Source of the DNA: Paludisphaera mucosa
GTDB taxonomy: Bacteria; Planctomycetota; Planctomycetia; Isosphaerales; Isosphaeraceae
Direction of reading: 5' to 3'
Assembly (NCBI RefSeq): GCF_029589435.1
Contig: NZ_JARRAG010000002.1
Span: forward strand, 3,596,001 to 3,660,000
DNA: 64,000 bases
A program made the position numbers and the translations under genes. The notes beneath the pieces were generated by a model, which saw nothing but the letters and a program-made list of their open reading frames with translations, was not told the DNA's origin and ran no database searches. Shown here piece by piece: positions 26,201 to 34,600 of the stretch. Each line of letters opens with the position of its first letter. Position 1 is the stretch's first letter.

Positions 26201-27255
26201 GCCACCGCGTCGCCGAACTCGTCGCCGACCACGCCGTCGCTGGAGGTCAGCCGGGCCGACTGGCTCCACAAGGTGCCGTTGTTGCTGAAGATGTACACGG
26301 CCCCGCGGATCGACGAGATCGCCGAGCTCATGGCGCCGACCGCGGCCAAATTCCCGGAGGAAGTGATCGACACCGAGGTGCCGAAATACTGCGCCAGCCC
26401 GTTGGTCGAGCTGGTGAACTTGGCCACCTGGATGTAGGGGTCGACGGTCAGGGGATATTGCGCGGCGGCGTCGTCGACGACGATCGACAGCTCCTGGCCG
26501 CCGGCCGCCGTCGACGTCACCGACAGGTGCGCGGGAACCGCCGCGCCCGCGGCGTCGTAGGCGATCAGGCCGCCGTAGACCAGCGAGGCCGAGCCGTCGG
26601 GCCGCGCCAGAGTGACGCTCGTCCCGGACGGGTCGGCGGTCGCGACGAGGCCGCCCCCGAGCGCCAGGTCGATCGTCAGCGGGGCGCCGGCCCCCGAGCC
26701 GTCCGGCCGCGCGTCGAGCGTGAAGCCCTGCTGCAGCCCGAGCGGGCCGTTCACGAACCACTGCGAGACGTCGCCGTAGTCGTACTCGACCCGGTTCGCC
26801 GCCGTCGCCGTCGCCGCGGCGGCGCCCAGGCCCGCGGCCGCCCCGCCGTAGCCGACCCCGACCAGGCCCAGCGACCAGTCGTCGCCCCCGCCGGAGACGT
26901 GCAGGCCGCCCGCGTCGACGTAGCCCGTGTACGAGTTCGTCGGGTTCGCCAGCGCGTAGCCCGCCCCCGACGCGGCCAGGGCGTAGGCCGGATCCTGGGC
27001 CCCGAACGTCTCCGACGCCGCATACTGCAGCCCCAGGGGCGTCGGCGTCGGGTTCGAGGCGGTCGAGACCTCGGACGGCGGCGTCGGGCCGGTCGCGACG
27101 GCCGCCGACCAGGCCCCCGAGGCGGGCGCCACGCGATCCTCCAGCAGTTCTCGCTCCGGACGCCAGTCGCGGCGTCGCCTCGTCGCGGGGGCCCGGGCGG
27201 GGCCCTTCGGGGCGCCCGGCCGACGGTGCGGATCTCTGGTGCGATCGACGAACAT
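23212..27255 (-). CDS. Giant FG-GAP/Ig-like surface protein with internal 966-bp tandem duplication
   Basis: This encodes 1347 residues from the ATG at 27255. The N-terminus is basic and carries 'RELLEDRVAPAS', the planctomycete motif seen at the start of large surface proteins; no classical signal peptide is visible. Residues about 75-280 are a module shared with the gene at 31627, including 'RVEYDYGDVSQWFVNGPLG'. The middle (about 330-690) holds FG-GAP repeats of the type 'GDQFGYSTSISANGS' forming a beta-propeller. The C-terminal half has two copies of a 322-residue unit of Ig-like plus Big_3/5-like domains, followed by a Ser/Thr/Ala-rich tail. It is presumably surface-exposed and adhesive or structural; no enzyme motif was seen. 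Confidence 0.83.
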   Translation of the reverse strand: MFVDRTRDPHRRPGAPKGPARAPATRRRRDWRPERELLEDRVAPASGAWSAAVATGPTPPSEVSTASNPTPTPLGLQYAASETFGAQDPAYALAASGAGYALANPTNSYTGYVDAGGLHVSGGGDDWSLGLVGVGYGGAAAGLGAAAATATAANRVEYDYGDVSQWFVNGPLGLQQGFTLDARPDGSGAGAPLTIDLALGGGLVATADPSGTSVTLARPDGSASLVYGGLIAYDAAGAAVPAHLSVTSTAAGGQELSIVVDDAAAQYPLTVDPYIQVAKFTSSTNGLAQYFGTSVSITSSGNLAAVGAMSSAISSIRGAVYIFSNNGTLWSQSARLTSSDGVVGDEFGDAVALSADGSTLAVGARSVTVAGKATQGATYIFTRNGTTWTQVQKFTPADGAAGDQFGYSTSISANGSIIAVGSPLADVGGVADQGAVYVLVKSGATWTQATKLAAADATANAQFGYSTVVSGSGLMVAGGAPFTTVGANGQQGAVYAFFQGSLTKLTAADGAANDGFGSSLATSDDGSFLIAGASFADVGGRVDQGAAYVFLRSWTTWTQSAKLTSAAGAAGDRFGYAVAIAANGYKAAVSAPFESVGANLRQGAVYVFDRSAGAAWNQAARLTASDGVANDLLGQAVAVTPTTVIAGAPTVTLDQANPLQGAAYFYAQPIPLAVTANPINQFATVGVPVTFTAESAGPGNRTVQWQVSTNGTTWTNIAGETLPWLTLTPTLADSGERYRAVFSDSSGTATTTAGLLTVSKANTLLKVSTSVNPRGIGDPLAITVDVASAVAGLGTPNGGTVFLNIGAVNLTTVLVNGHAVFSNIAALALGTYTVTATYDGTNDPTFGTSQGTASQVVVRATSVLTGVVPTQPATVGDAVTIAAVLTPPAGVTDLVGGVVILDNGNPIAFPQLVTSNGTTLATITTTGFAAGTHRFQFVFLGNPQIYAASTGVYTLQVNAAGFTGAAPTSHTAPGGSASPGVGSTSTGATTQDLGFNLLGGPLTVTVGVPVTLTSAANNVVARSVQWQASFDGVSWVNIVDANSLWYTFTPTLAQSGLQLRTVFSDLVGSYEATTPTILTVAKAATALKVSTSANPRGIGDPLAITVEASSAVAGLGTPNGGTVFINVGSVNFSGTLVNGLAVFGGIPALGVGTYTVTATYDGTNDPTFGTSQATASQVVVRATAVLTGVVPTQPATVGDAITISAVLTVPPGVTDLVGGVVILDNGIPVAFPQLFNSNGTILATITSTGFAVGTHRFQFVFLGNPQIFAASTGVYTLQVNSPAGLASASTSTAGATTSTFATASATTAASRTASPDALAIVGAFDTVATGKKSRASSALGFWGRGMR
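23416..24250 (-). repeat. Tandem repeat unit, copy A (C-terminal)
   Basis: The C-terminal copy of an internal repeat of the giant FG-GAP gene. It is nearly identical at DNA level to 24382-25213, offset 966 bp over most of its length (963 bp in the Ig-like part). It encodes an Ig-like domain followed by two Big_3/5-type domains ('NPRGIGDPLAIT', 'GVVPTQPATVGDA'). Confidence 0.85.
24382..25213 (-). repeat. Tandem repeat unit, copy B (N-terminal)
   Basis: The second copy of the duplication described for 23416-24250. Long stretches are the same base for base, with scattered substitutions, which suggests a fairly recent duplication. Confidence 0.85.
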
Positions 27256-27687
27256 ATGGCGATTCCCGTTGCTGTTGATGTCGATTCGGATGATGGATGG
27301 GGGACGCGGCGGCTGCGGAGGGGGCACGGCGGCGTCGCGGCGCGATTCGGGGACGACCCTGGACGAGGTGGATCGAGCCTGTCGGGCCCCCGCAATCTAG
27401 CACCCTTCGCTGGTCGTTTTCCACCCATTTCATGCGGACGCTTCGCGCGGCCAGACGAGGCTCGCCGGATCTGCACCGAACGCGCGGTCGAACCGCCGAT
27501 TCCCGAACACAAAAGCGATTTCGTGCCAAAGAAAACAAAATGCAATGTTGCATCCAGACAACAACGCAAACGACCCAACGGCGCGGGACCGGCACCGGCC
27601 CGGGGTTGCGGCCGGGGCCCGGACGCCGCCATAGTGATGGGGCGGCGCCCGGCGGCGGGCGCGACGACCCCTTCGGAGCGTCCCACG
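27256..27687. other. Divergent intergenic region with small inverted repeat
   Basis: These 432 bp lie between the divergent giant FG-GAP and DMFA2_C genes. It includes an unusually AT-rich stretch around 27510-27560 in a very GC-rich genome, a likely promoter site. A perfect inverted repeat, ATGCAA-TG-TTGCAT, lies at 27540-27553. No gene was seen. Confidence 0.45.
27540..27553. promoter_or_regulatory. Palindrome, possible operator
   Basis: A 6+2+6 perfect inverted repeat sits in the AT-rich part of a divergent promoter region. This is the size and position expected for a regulator-binding site, but no regulator can be named. Confidence 0.3.
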
Positions 27688-29202
27688 ATGGCACGAACTC
27701 CCGGCTTGAATCGACGCGACTGGATGAAGACCACGACGGCCGCGGGCCTGGCCTCCGGGCTCGCCCCGGCGCGGGCGGCGACCCCCGCCGACCCGGACCG
27801 GATCCGCGCCGAGAACCGGCGGACGGGGACCCGCGACTGGATCAACACCAATGTGCGCGTCGATCCCAAGACGAACTACCGCAGCCCGGGGATCGAGGGC
27901 TACGCCTCGCAGGCCAGCGTCCGCCCGGGCGAGACGATCTCGTTCCACGTCAGCACGAACCCGGCCTCGCGGTTCACGATCGAGCTGTACCGCATGGGCT
28001 TCTACCAGGGCTGCGGGGCGCGGCTGGTCGAGAAGCTGGGCTCGTTCCCCGGCCGGGTCCAGCCCGACCCCGAGATCGGCCCGATGCGGCTCCGCGAGTG
28101 CCTGTGGGAGCCCTGCGTCTCGGTCAAGATCCCCGACGACTGGGTCAGCGGCGTCTACCTCGGCAAGCTCAAGGCCGAGCGCGAGGGGCTGGAGAGCTAC
28201 GTCGTCTTCGTCGTGCGCGACGACCGCAAGGCCGACTACCTCTTCCAGGTCTCCGACAACACCTGGAACGCCTACAACCGATGGCCCTCGCAATTCGCCC
28301 TCTACGACGACGGCAAGAAGAACTGGTACTGGGGCCCCGACGTCCAGACGAGCTTCGACCGCCCCTACGGCAAGTACTGCCAGATCTTCGACGTCCCCCT
28401 CTCCGTCGGCTCGGGCGAGTGGCTCCTCTGGGAGTTCCCCCTGTCCTTCTGGATGGAGGAGCAGGGCTACGACGTGACGTACATCTCGAACATCGACACC
28501 CACCTCGACCCCGCGGGCCTGCGCCGCGCGAAGGGCTGGATCTCCATCGGCCACGACGAGTACTGGTCGCTGGAGATGTTCGAGAACATGAAGAAGGCCC
28601 GCGACGACGGCCTCAACCTGGCCTTCCTGTCGGGCAACAGCATCTGCGGGGTCGTCGACGTCCACCCGTCGAGCGACGGCCGGCCGGGCCGGATCATCGA
28701 GCGCGTCGGCCGGTTCGGCTCCCCCCGCAAGGAGGAGCTGGAGAAGGGCTTCCCCGAGGAGGGCCTCTTCAAGAAGAACGGCCCCAACGAGGCCACCCTG
28801 ATGGGCGCGCAGAGCACGTATCCCGTCACCGGCGGCGGCGACTGGATCTGCCGCAAGCCCGACCACTGGCTGTTCGCCGGCTCGGGCATGAAGGCGGGCG
28901 ACGCGATCGGCGGCCTCGTCGGCTGGGAATGGCACGGCGAGCCCTGGGACATCCCCGGCCTCGAAGTCGTCGCCAGCGGCCCGACCACCAGCCCGCGCGG
29001 CGAGGGGGTGTACACGGCCACCATCTACCCCGGCCCGAAGGACAACTTCGTCTTCAACGCCTCGACCATCTGGTGGGCCACCGGCCTTTCGAGCCCCCCC
29101 GGATTCGTCATGCCCGACGTCTACACCAGGCCCAAGGGCGTCGACCCCAGGGTCCAGAAGATCACCGCCAACCTGCTCGAACGCCTGCGTGGAACGGTCT
29201 GA
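27688..29202 (+). CDS. Secreted DMFA2_C-like protein (N,N-dimethylformamidase large-subunit-like domain)
   Basis: This encodes 504 residues from the ATG at 27688. The N-terminus 'LNRRDWMKTTTAAGLASG' is a twin-arginine-type signal, with likely cleavage after 'PARA'. The body matches the large-subunit C-terminal domain of N,N-dimethylformamidase-like proteins: 'QASVRPGETISFHVSTN', 'YRMGFYQGCGARLV', 'YWSLEMFENMKKARDDGLNLAFLSGN' and 'WEWHGEPWDIPGLEVVASG'. That domain is also found in many proteins without known amidase activity, so the reaction is uncertain. Export by Tat suggests folding or cofactor loading before secretion. The gene stands alone; the S66 peptidase starts 149 bp later. Confidence 0.78.
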   Translation: MARTPGLNRRDWMKTTTAAGLASGLAPARAATPADPDRIRAENRRTGTRDWINTNVRVDPKTNYRSPGIEGYASQASVRPGETISFHVSTNPASRFTIELYRMGFYQGCGARLVEKLGSFPGRVQPDPEIGPMRLRECLWEPCVSVKIPDDWVSGVYLGKLKAEREGLESYVVFVVRDDRKADYLFQVSDNTWNAYNRWPSQFALYDDGKKNWYWGPDVQTSFDRPYGKYCQIFDVPLSVGSGEWLLWEFPLSFWMEEQGYDVTYISNIDTHLDPAGLRRAKGWISIGHDEYWSLEMFENMKKARDDGLNLAFLSGNSICGVVDVHPSSDGRPGRIIERVGRFGSPRKEELEKGFPEEGLFKKNGPNEATLMGAQSTYPVTGGGDWICRKPDHWLFAGSGMKAGDAIGGLVGWEWHGEPWDIPGLEVVASGPTTSPRGEGVYTATIYPGPKDNFVFNASTIWWATGLSSPPGFVMPDVYTRPKGVDPRVQKITANLLERLRGTV

Positions 29203-29221
29203 CCGTCCTCGCTCATGACGG

Positions 29222-29244
29222 CCTTCCCCCCTCGCGGGGGAAGG
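29222..29244. repeat. REP-like hairpin, copy 1
   Basis: A perfect 9-bp stem (29222-29230 with 29236-29244) with loop 'CTCGC', immediately followed by a second small hairpin 'GGCCCGAAGGGCC'. A close relative is at 45545-45567. Both lie just after a gene end. Confidence 0.55.
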
Positions 29245-29351
29245 TGGCCCGAAGGGCCGGATGAGGGGACGACGGGCCATCGAGCCGCCGGATCTCGCCC
29301 CGACTTCATCCGGCATTCCATCGACGATCCACCACCGGGCGACCAGACCCC

Positions 29352-30374
29352 ATGCCACGCACCCGCCTCGCCTCGACCCTCCTCGTTCTCGCGTGCGTCC
29401 TCCCCGGCTCGGCCTCGCACGCCGAGGAGTGGATCAAGCCCCGCCCGCTCCGCGCCGGCGACGTCATCCGGTTCGTCGCCCCCGCCGGGCCGGTCGAGCT
29501 TGAGGCCGTCCGGCGTTGCCAGGCGCTGTTCGAGGCGAAGGGCTTCAAGGTCGTGGTCCCCGAGAACATCGAGCGACGCTATCTGTACCTCGACGGCACG
29601 GACGAGGAGCGGTCGGCCGAGCTGAACGAGGCCTTCCGCGACCCCCACGCCCGCGCCGTGTTCGCCTGCCGGGGCGGCTACGGGCTGACCCGGATCCTCG
29701 ATCGGATCGACTACGAGGCGCTCAGGAAGAATCCCAAGATCGTGGTGGGCTTCTCCGACCTGACGGCGCTCCACCTGGCGATCGGCGCGAAGTGCCGTCT
29801 GGTGAGCTTCCACGGCCCCATGCCGCTGGCGTCGCTGGAGAACGAGGACGGCGAGCACAAGTACGCCTCGGACCTCTTGTGGCGGCTCCTGCGCACCGGC
29901 AGATACGCCGACGACCCCGCCGTCGCCCTGACGATCCCGGTCCCCGAGCCGACCGAGCGGCCCGACGTCCTGACCGCCGGCAGGGCGACCGGCCGGCTCA
30001 CGGGCGGCAACCTGTCGCTGATCGCCGCGACGGTCGGCACGCCCTACCAGATCGAGACGAAGGGCCGGATCCTCTTCCTCGAGGACACGCACGAGGCCGC
30101 CTACCGGGTCGACCGGATGCTCAGCCAGCTCCGGCTCGCCGGCCTGCTCGACGGCCTCGCCGGGGTCGTCCTGGGCACGTTCGACGGGGCCGACGAGGAC
30201 GAGCTGAAGGCCGTCTTCCACGACTATCTCGCCGACAAGGGGTTCCCGGTGCTCACCGAGTTCCCGCTCGGCCACATCCCCCACAACGCCGTGCTCCCCT
30301 GCGGCGTCCCCGCCGAGATCGACACGAACGCGGGGACCTTACGGCTGCTGGAATCGCCCCTGGCGGCGGAGTGA
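29352..30374 (+). CDS. Secreted LD-carboxypeptidase (peptidase S66, LdcA/MccF-like)
   Basis: This encodes 340 residues with a signal peptide (1-24, '...SASHA'). The S66 fold is recognised from 'PRPLRAGDVIRFVAPAGP', the catalytic Ser135 in 'VVGFSDLTAL', and the Glu/His region in 'TGGNLSLIAATVGTPY' and 'FPLGHIPHNAVLPCGV'. Family members cleave the L-Lys/mDAP-D-Ala bond of murein tetrapeptides or inactivate microcin C-like compounds. An exported form would act on the cell wall in the periplasm. The length fits the family. It ends just before the decayed AIM24-like remnant. Confidence 0.87.
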   Translation: MPRTRLASTLLVLACVLPGSASHAEEWIKPRPLRAGDVIRFVAPAGPVELEAVRRCQALFEAKGFKVVVPENIERRYLYLDGTDEERSAELNEAFRDPHARAVFACRGGYGLTRILDRIDYEALRKNPKIVVGFSDLTALHLAIGAKCRLVSFHGPMPLASLENEDGEHKYASDLLWRLLRTGRYADDPAVALTIPVPEPTERPDVLTAGRATGRLTGGNLSLIAATVGTPYQIETKGRILFLEDTHEAAYRVDRMLSQLRLAGLLDGLAGVVLGTFDGADEDELKAVFHDYLADKGFPVLTEFPLGHIPHNAVLPCGVPAEIDTNAGTLRLLESPLAAE

Positions 30375-30395
30375 TGACCCGCGTGGGGTCGCTCG

Positions 30396-30722
30396 TCAGA
30401 TCGCCATCTCCTTGACCATCCGGTTGCGCCAGTAGGGGGTCGTGCAGAGCAGGACGCTGCCGGGGCCGCGGAAGGCGCGGAGCGAGCTTTCGCCCGAGGT
30501 GTACGCGCCGACCCGCGAGCCGGGCGCGCTTGACCTTGTGGTCGACGTCGGCCGTCCGGGCGAGCGCGCACTTGCCCTCGCAGCTGATCTCCTCGTCGCC
30601 CAGCTCGACCAGGTCGGCCGGCCCCTCGGCGTTGAGAACGACCCGGCCCTCGCCCGGGACCTTCGCCTGGAAGTCGATGAAGCCGTCGCCGGCCCACAAC
30701 GAGGTCAGCAGCTTCTCGCGGT
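30396..30722 (-). pseudogene. AIM24-family remnant, frameshifted and truncated
   Basis: Two pieces in different frames together read like an AIM24 (TIGR00266-like) protein. The first (about 30540-30710) is 'LTSLWAGDGFIDFQAKVPG...VVLNAEGPADLV'. The second (30396-30515) reads 'VGAYTSGESSLRAFRGPGSV', which is the typical family C-terminus. A frameshift lies near 30515-30540. The N-terminal part expected of AIM24 is missing, because the frame runs straight into the DUF4239 remnant at about 30710-30725. It is either a genuine pseudogene pair or a sequence error combined with a deletion. Confidence 0.65.
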
Positions 30723-31408
30723 GAAAGACATGATGCAGAACGAGAGCAGGCCGCCGAGGAAGAGGTGGGCGATCAGCTTCATGTCGAACAGCCGGACGAT
30801 CATGATGTTCATGAACGCGCCGATCATCACGACGTACCACATGATCGCCGGGATGCCGGTCGAGACTCTGAACACCCGCATTCGGCGCGGCTTGCTCAGC
30901 TCGTTGAACGCCCTGAGGGACTCGGCGTGGAGCCGCTCCTGCCGCTTGGTCTTGGGCTCGTGGGCCGCCAGGCGGGTCAGGACGGCCGCCGGCCGCTCGC
31001 CCCCCTTCTCGGTGGTCAGGCTCTCGCGCTGGAGCGGCCAGGCCTCCTCGATGACGAACCTCGCGTACTCGCGGAGGACCCCCTGGAGTTCCGTCCGGTC
31101 GGGCTCGGAATAGTTCGAGACGTCGCGGTGAGGCCGTTCATGGCCGCGGCCTCCTCGGTCACGGCCCGGTCGGAGTCCGAGAAGTTCTGATGGGCCGCGA
31201 CTGCGATCAGGCCCGGGAGCAGGCCGTAGAAGACGCAATAGCACGACAGGATGTAGCCGACCGGGTCGTTGTCATTCGGCTGCCGCCTCACAAAGATCCG
31301 CAGGGACGGCCGCACCAGCAGCGTCCCCGTCCAGGTGAAGGCGACGAAGAACTCGGAGCCGAGGAAGGCTAGCGACGCCGTCGGGATGTCGTAGATCCAG
31401 TAGAACAT
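30705..31408 (-). pseudogene. DUF4239-family membrane protein, frameshifted
   Basis: The N-terminus (31408 down to about 31140) reads 'MFYWIYDIPTASLAFLGSEF' and 'GYILSCYCVFYGLLPGLIAV', as in DUF4239 (bestrophin-like) membrane proteins. It then runs out of frame near 31130-31145. The rest continues in another frame with 'EEAWPLQRESL', 'LSKPRRMRVFRVSTGIPAIM' and 'LIAHLFLGGLLSFCIMSFTA', the expected C-terminal half, and stops early at 30705. At least one frameshift plus a 3' truncation makes a working protein unlikely. Confidence 0.7.
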
Positions 31409-31626
31409 CGATCGCCCTTCGGCTTCCGCTCTTAAGTCGCCCGGGCGCGTCCCCGCGATCCGCCGACCGCGAGGCGGCGAGGCCGCCGGCCCGACCTGCA
31501 ACGTCGCGGGACCGGCCAGGGCTCGACGCGAGAGCTTGGATATCCTCTAGGGTCACGGCCCCCGGGAGGCCTCGCGAGGAGGGAGCGGCCGAAACTTGGG
31601 AGGGCGGGGCCGACGTCGCTTCGGCC

Positions 31627-34600
31627 TCAGCGACCGCCGCGCATCGCCGGAGGCCGCCTCTGGGCGAACCTGACCGCCCGTCGGGGGCGGCCCGGCTCGA
31701 CGGCCGATACCGCCCTCGATGCCGACGCCGTCGCGGTTCGCGCGGCCGCGGCGGACGGGCTCGCCGCGACGACGACCTGGCCCAGGTGGTCCGACTGGCT
31801 CGTCTGGAAGCCGTCGCTCCCCAGGTAGACGGCCGTGATCAGGTAATCGCCCGCGACGAGCGTCGAGGCGTCGACGACCACCCTGCCGGCCGCGTCGATC
31901 GGGGCCTCGGCGACGGCTTGCAGGCCGACGTAGAAGCGGACGAAGCCCGACGTCGGCCCGGCCGCCCCGCCCACGCCCGCGACCGTGACGGTCCACGCCA
32001 GCGGCAGCGCGGTCGACCGCGGATTCAGGCTCGTCGCCAGGCTCGTGGTCGTCGCAGACGCGACGGGGACGGCCGGTTCGACGACCTGGACGAGGGGGGA
32101 GGATTCGCTCCCCAGGTGGGAGTAGGTCTCCAGGAAGGCGGCCGTGACGGTGTAGACGCCCGGGACCAGGTCGGTCGTGGTGAGCGTCGCCCGGCCGTCG
32201 CCGCCGACCGGCTCGTAGGCGACCACGACGCCGCCGATCGAGAACGCGACCACCCCGGACGTCGGGATCGAGAAACCCGACCACACGATCGCGACGAAGG
32301 AGACCGGCTCCCCGGCGGTCGACGGGCCGGGGCTCGAGATCAGCGTGGTCGATGTGCTTGCATGCGGCGGGACGGATCCGGGCTGGACGACTTGCACCAC
32401 GTGCTCGGACACGCTCCCCTGCAGCCCGGTGCTCTCGCGATACACGGCCGCGACGTCGTAGACGCCGGGCACCAGCGCGGTGGTCGCCAGCCGAGCCTGG
32501 CTGAAGCCGTCGGGCTCGACCGGGACGGTGGCGACGAGAACCCCGCCGATGTAGAAATCGACGAGCCCGTCGTCCACCGGGTAGGGGTAGTTCGTGTTGC
32601 GGACGGTGGCGATGAACTCGACCTCATCGCCCGCGCTGGAGACGGGCCGGGACGACCTCAACTCCAGGGTCGTCGGGCCCTTCCAGATCCCGAAGCCGAC
32701 GGCCGCGGTGGCCGATTCGAATCGTTCGAAGCGCGGGTCGGAGTAGACGAACGTCGCCGTGTAGCCCCCCGGCGTGAAGTAGTTCTGGAAGTAGCCCTCG
32801 GACCGGCCCGCGGCGTCGATCGCGAACTCGTAGAAATACGTCGATCCGTCGTCGCCCCGGAGCGTCATGTCGAGGACGCCCTGGGGGATGCCGCCGGTGG
32901 GCGAGGTCGCGACCACGGTGAAGAAGATCGGCTGCCCGTAATAGACGATCGGGTAGGGGTCGAGGGTCACCGAGAGGTTCGTCGGCGCCGGATCGACCAC
33001 GATCGAGATCGGGTTGGAATCGGCGGCCTCGTTCCAGTCGTCTCCCAGGTAGTGGACGACCACCGAGTGCCCGCCGCCGCTGGTGAACCGGGTCGTATAG
33101 GTCACGGTCGAGGGGAGGGCCGGCGGAGAATCCGGTCGCACGGCCCTCGCGGCGCCGATGACGTCGTCGAGGCCGAAGAAGAGGGCGATCCCGTTCGGCC
33201 CGGTCAGGCCGTCCAGCCCCGGGTGGATCTGGGCGATGACGGCCGAGATCGTCACGGGATCGCCGATGGCGGGCCGATCGTCGCTCACGGCGGGCTCGAC
33301 CGTGACGTAGGCCTTGTGGACGACCTGCGTCGTCCAGCCGTAGGCCGAGCCGAACACGGGATCGGCCGTCCCGTCGTACGTCGCCTGGGGGTAGTAGATC
33401 CCCGGCCGACTTCCGGCCGGGACCACGAACGTCGCGACGCCGTCGCGCACCGTCGCCGTGAACCTGAACAGCCCCATGCTGAACTCGACCACGCCGCCGT
33501 TCGCCGGGACGTCGGTCGCTCCGTCCGAGACGACCCGGACGATGAACGTCAGGTCCTCGTAGAACGGCGCCGGCGTCTGCACGGGCTCGATCACGACGAC
33601 GGGCGTCGCCTTGATCACGGTCAGGGTCGCGGCGTGCGTGACCACGGTCGCACCGTCGAGGGTGAAGACGGCCCGGAACTGCTTGCCGGAATCGGCCAGG
33701 GTCGGGACGAAGGAGAACGCGGGGCTCGTCGCCTGGGGGACGTCGGCCCACGTCGCGCCGCCGTCCGTGCTGACCTGCCACTGGGTCGCGTAGTCCGGCG
33801 CGCCGGTCGCGGCGGCCGTGAAGGTGACGTTCGTCCTCGGATGCCCCGTCTGGTCGACCGGATCGAGCGTGACGGCCAATCCCTGCGGGTCGTCGTAGAG
33901 GAAGACGACGCCCTGCCCCTCGTGCGCGCCGACGGCCGCCCGAGGAGAGGGGACGGCGATGGTCCGGCCCCGGATCGCGACGCCGAGGCCGAAGGTGTCG
34001 TACCGCTCTCCGTCGGGGTCGGTCAGCGTCTGGGTCAGGGCCCAGGTCGAGCCCGACTTCGTGAAAACGTAAGCGGCCCCCGCGACGGTGACCCCGTCGA
34101 CCACCCTGGTGGTCGCGCTGACGACCGCCGTGGCGCCGTCCGGGCTCAGCGCGACCCAATCTCCGAAATTGCCGGAGGAGAACGGATCGGGATCGACCAG
34201 CTCGGCCGTGCGCGTCCAGGTCGAGCCCGATTTCGTGTAGATGAAGCCGGCGCGATAGACCCCCGCGTCCTCTTCGGATTCGAGGCCCTGGGCCAGCAGG
34301 ACCGTGCCGTCGCCGTTGACCGCGACCTTCGTCCCGATCATCGTGCCGAGCCGCGCGCCCAGCGTGGCCGCCAGGGTCCATCCGGCGTCCGACTTCTGAT
34401 AGACGTAGATCGCGCCCGAGCCCACTTCGAGCGTGGAGGCCCGCCCCGAGCCGACAACCAGGGTGAGCCCGTCGCCGCTGAGCGCGGCCGGCTCGCCGAA
34501 CCAGGCGCCCGGCGCTCCGTCCGGGGCGACGATCGGCGGCTCCTGGGTGTACACGCCGTTCGCCCGGGTGAAGACGTACGCCGCCCCGGTCGCCGAGTCG

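Noticed and set aside
24283-27687. Upstream extension of the DMFA2_C gene frame to 24283
   Set aside because: It is antisense to the giant FG-GAP gene and Arg-rich; the Tat-like signal at 27688 marks the true start.
30724-31190. Plus-strand reading frames across the decayed DUF4239/AIM24 region
   Set aside because: They are antisense to clear DUF4239 sequence and show no domain.
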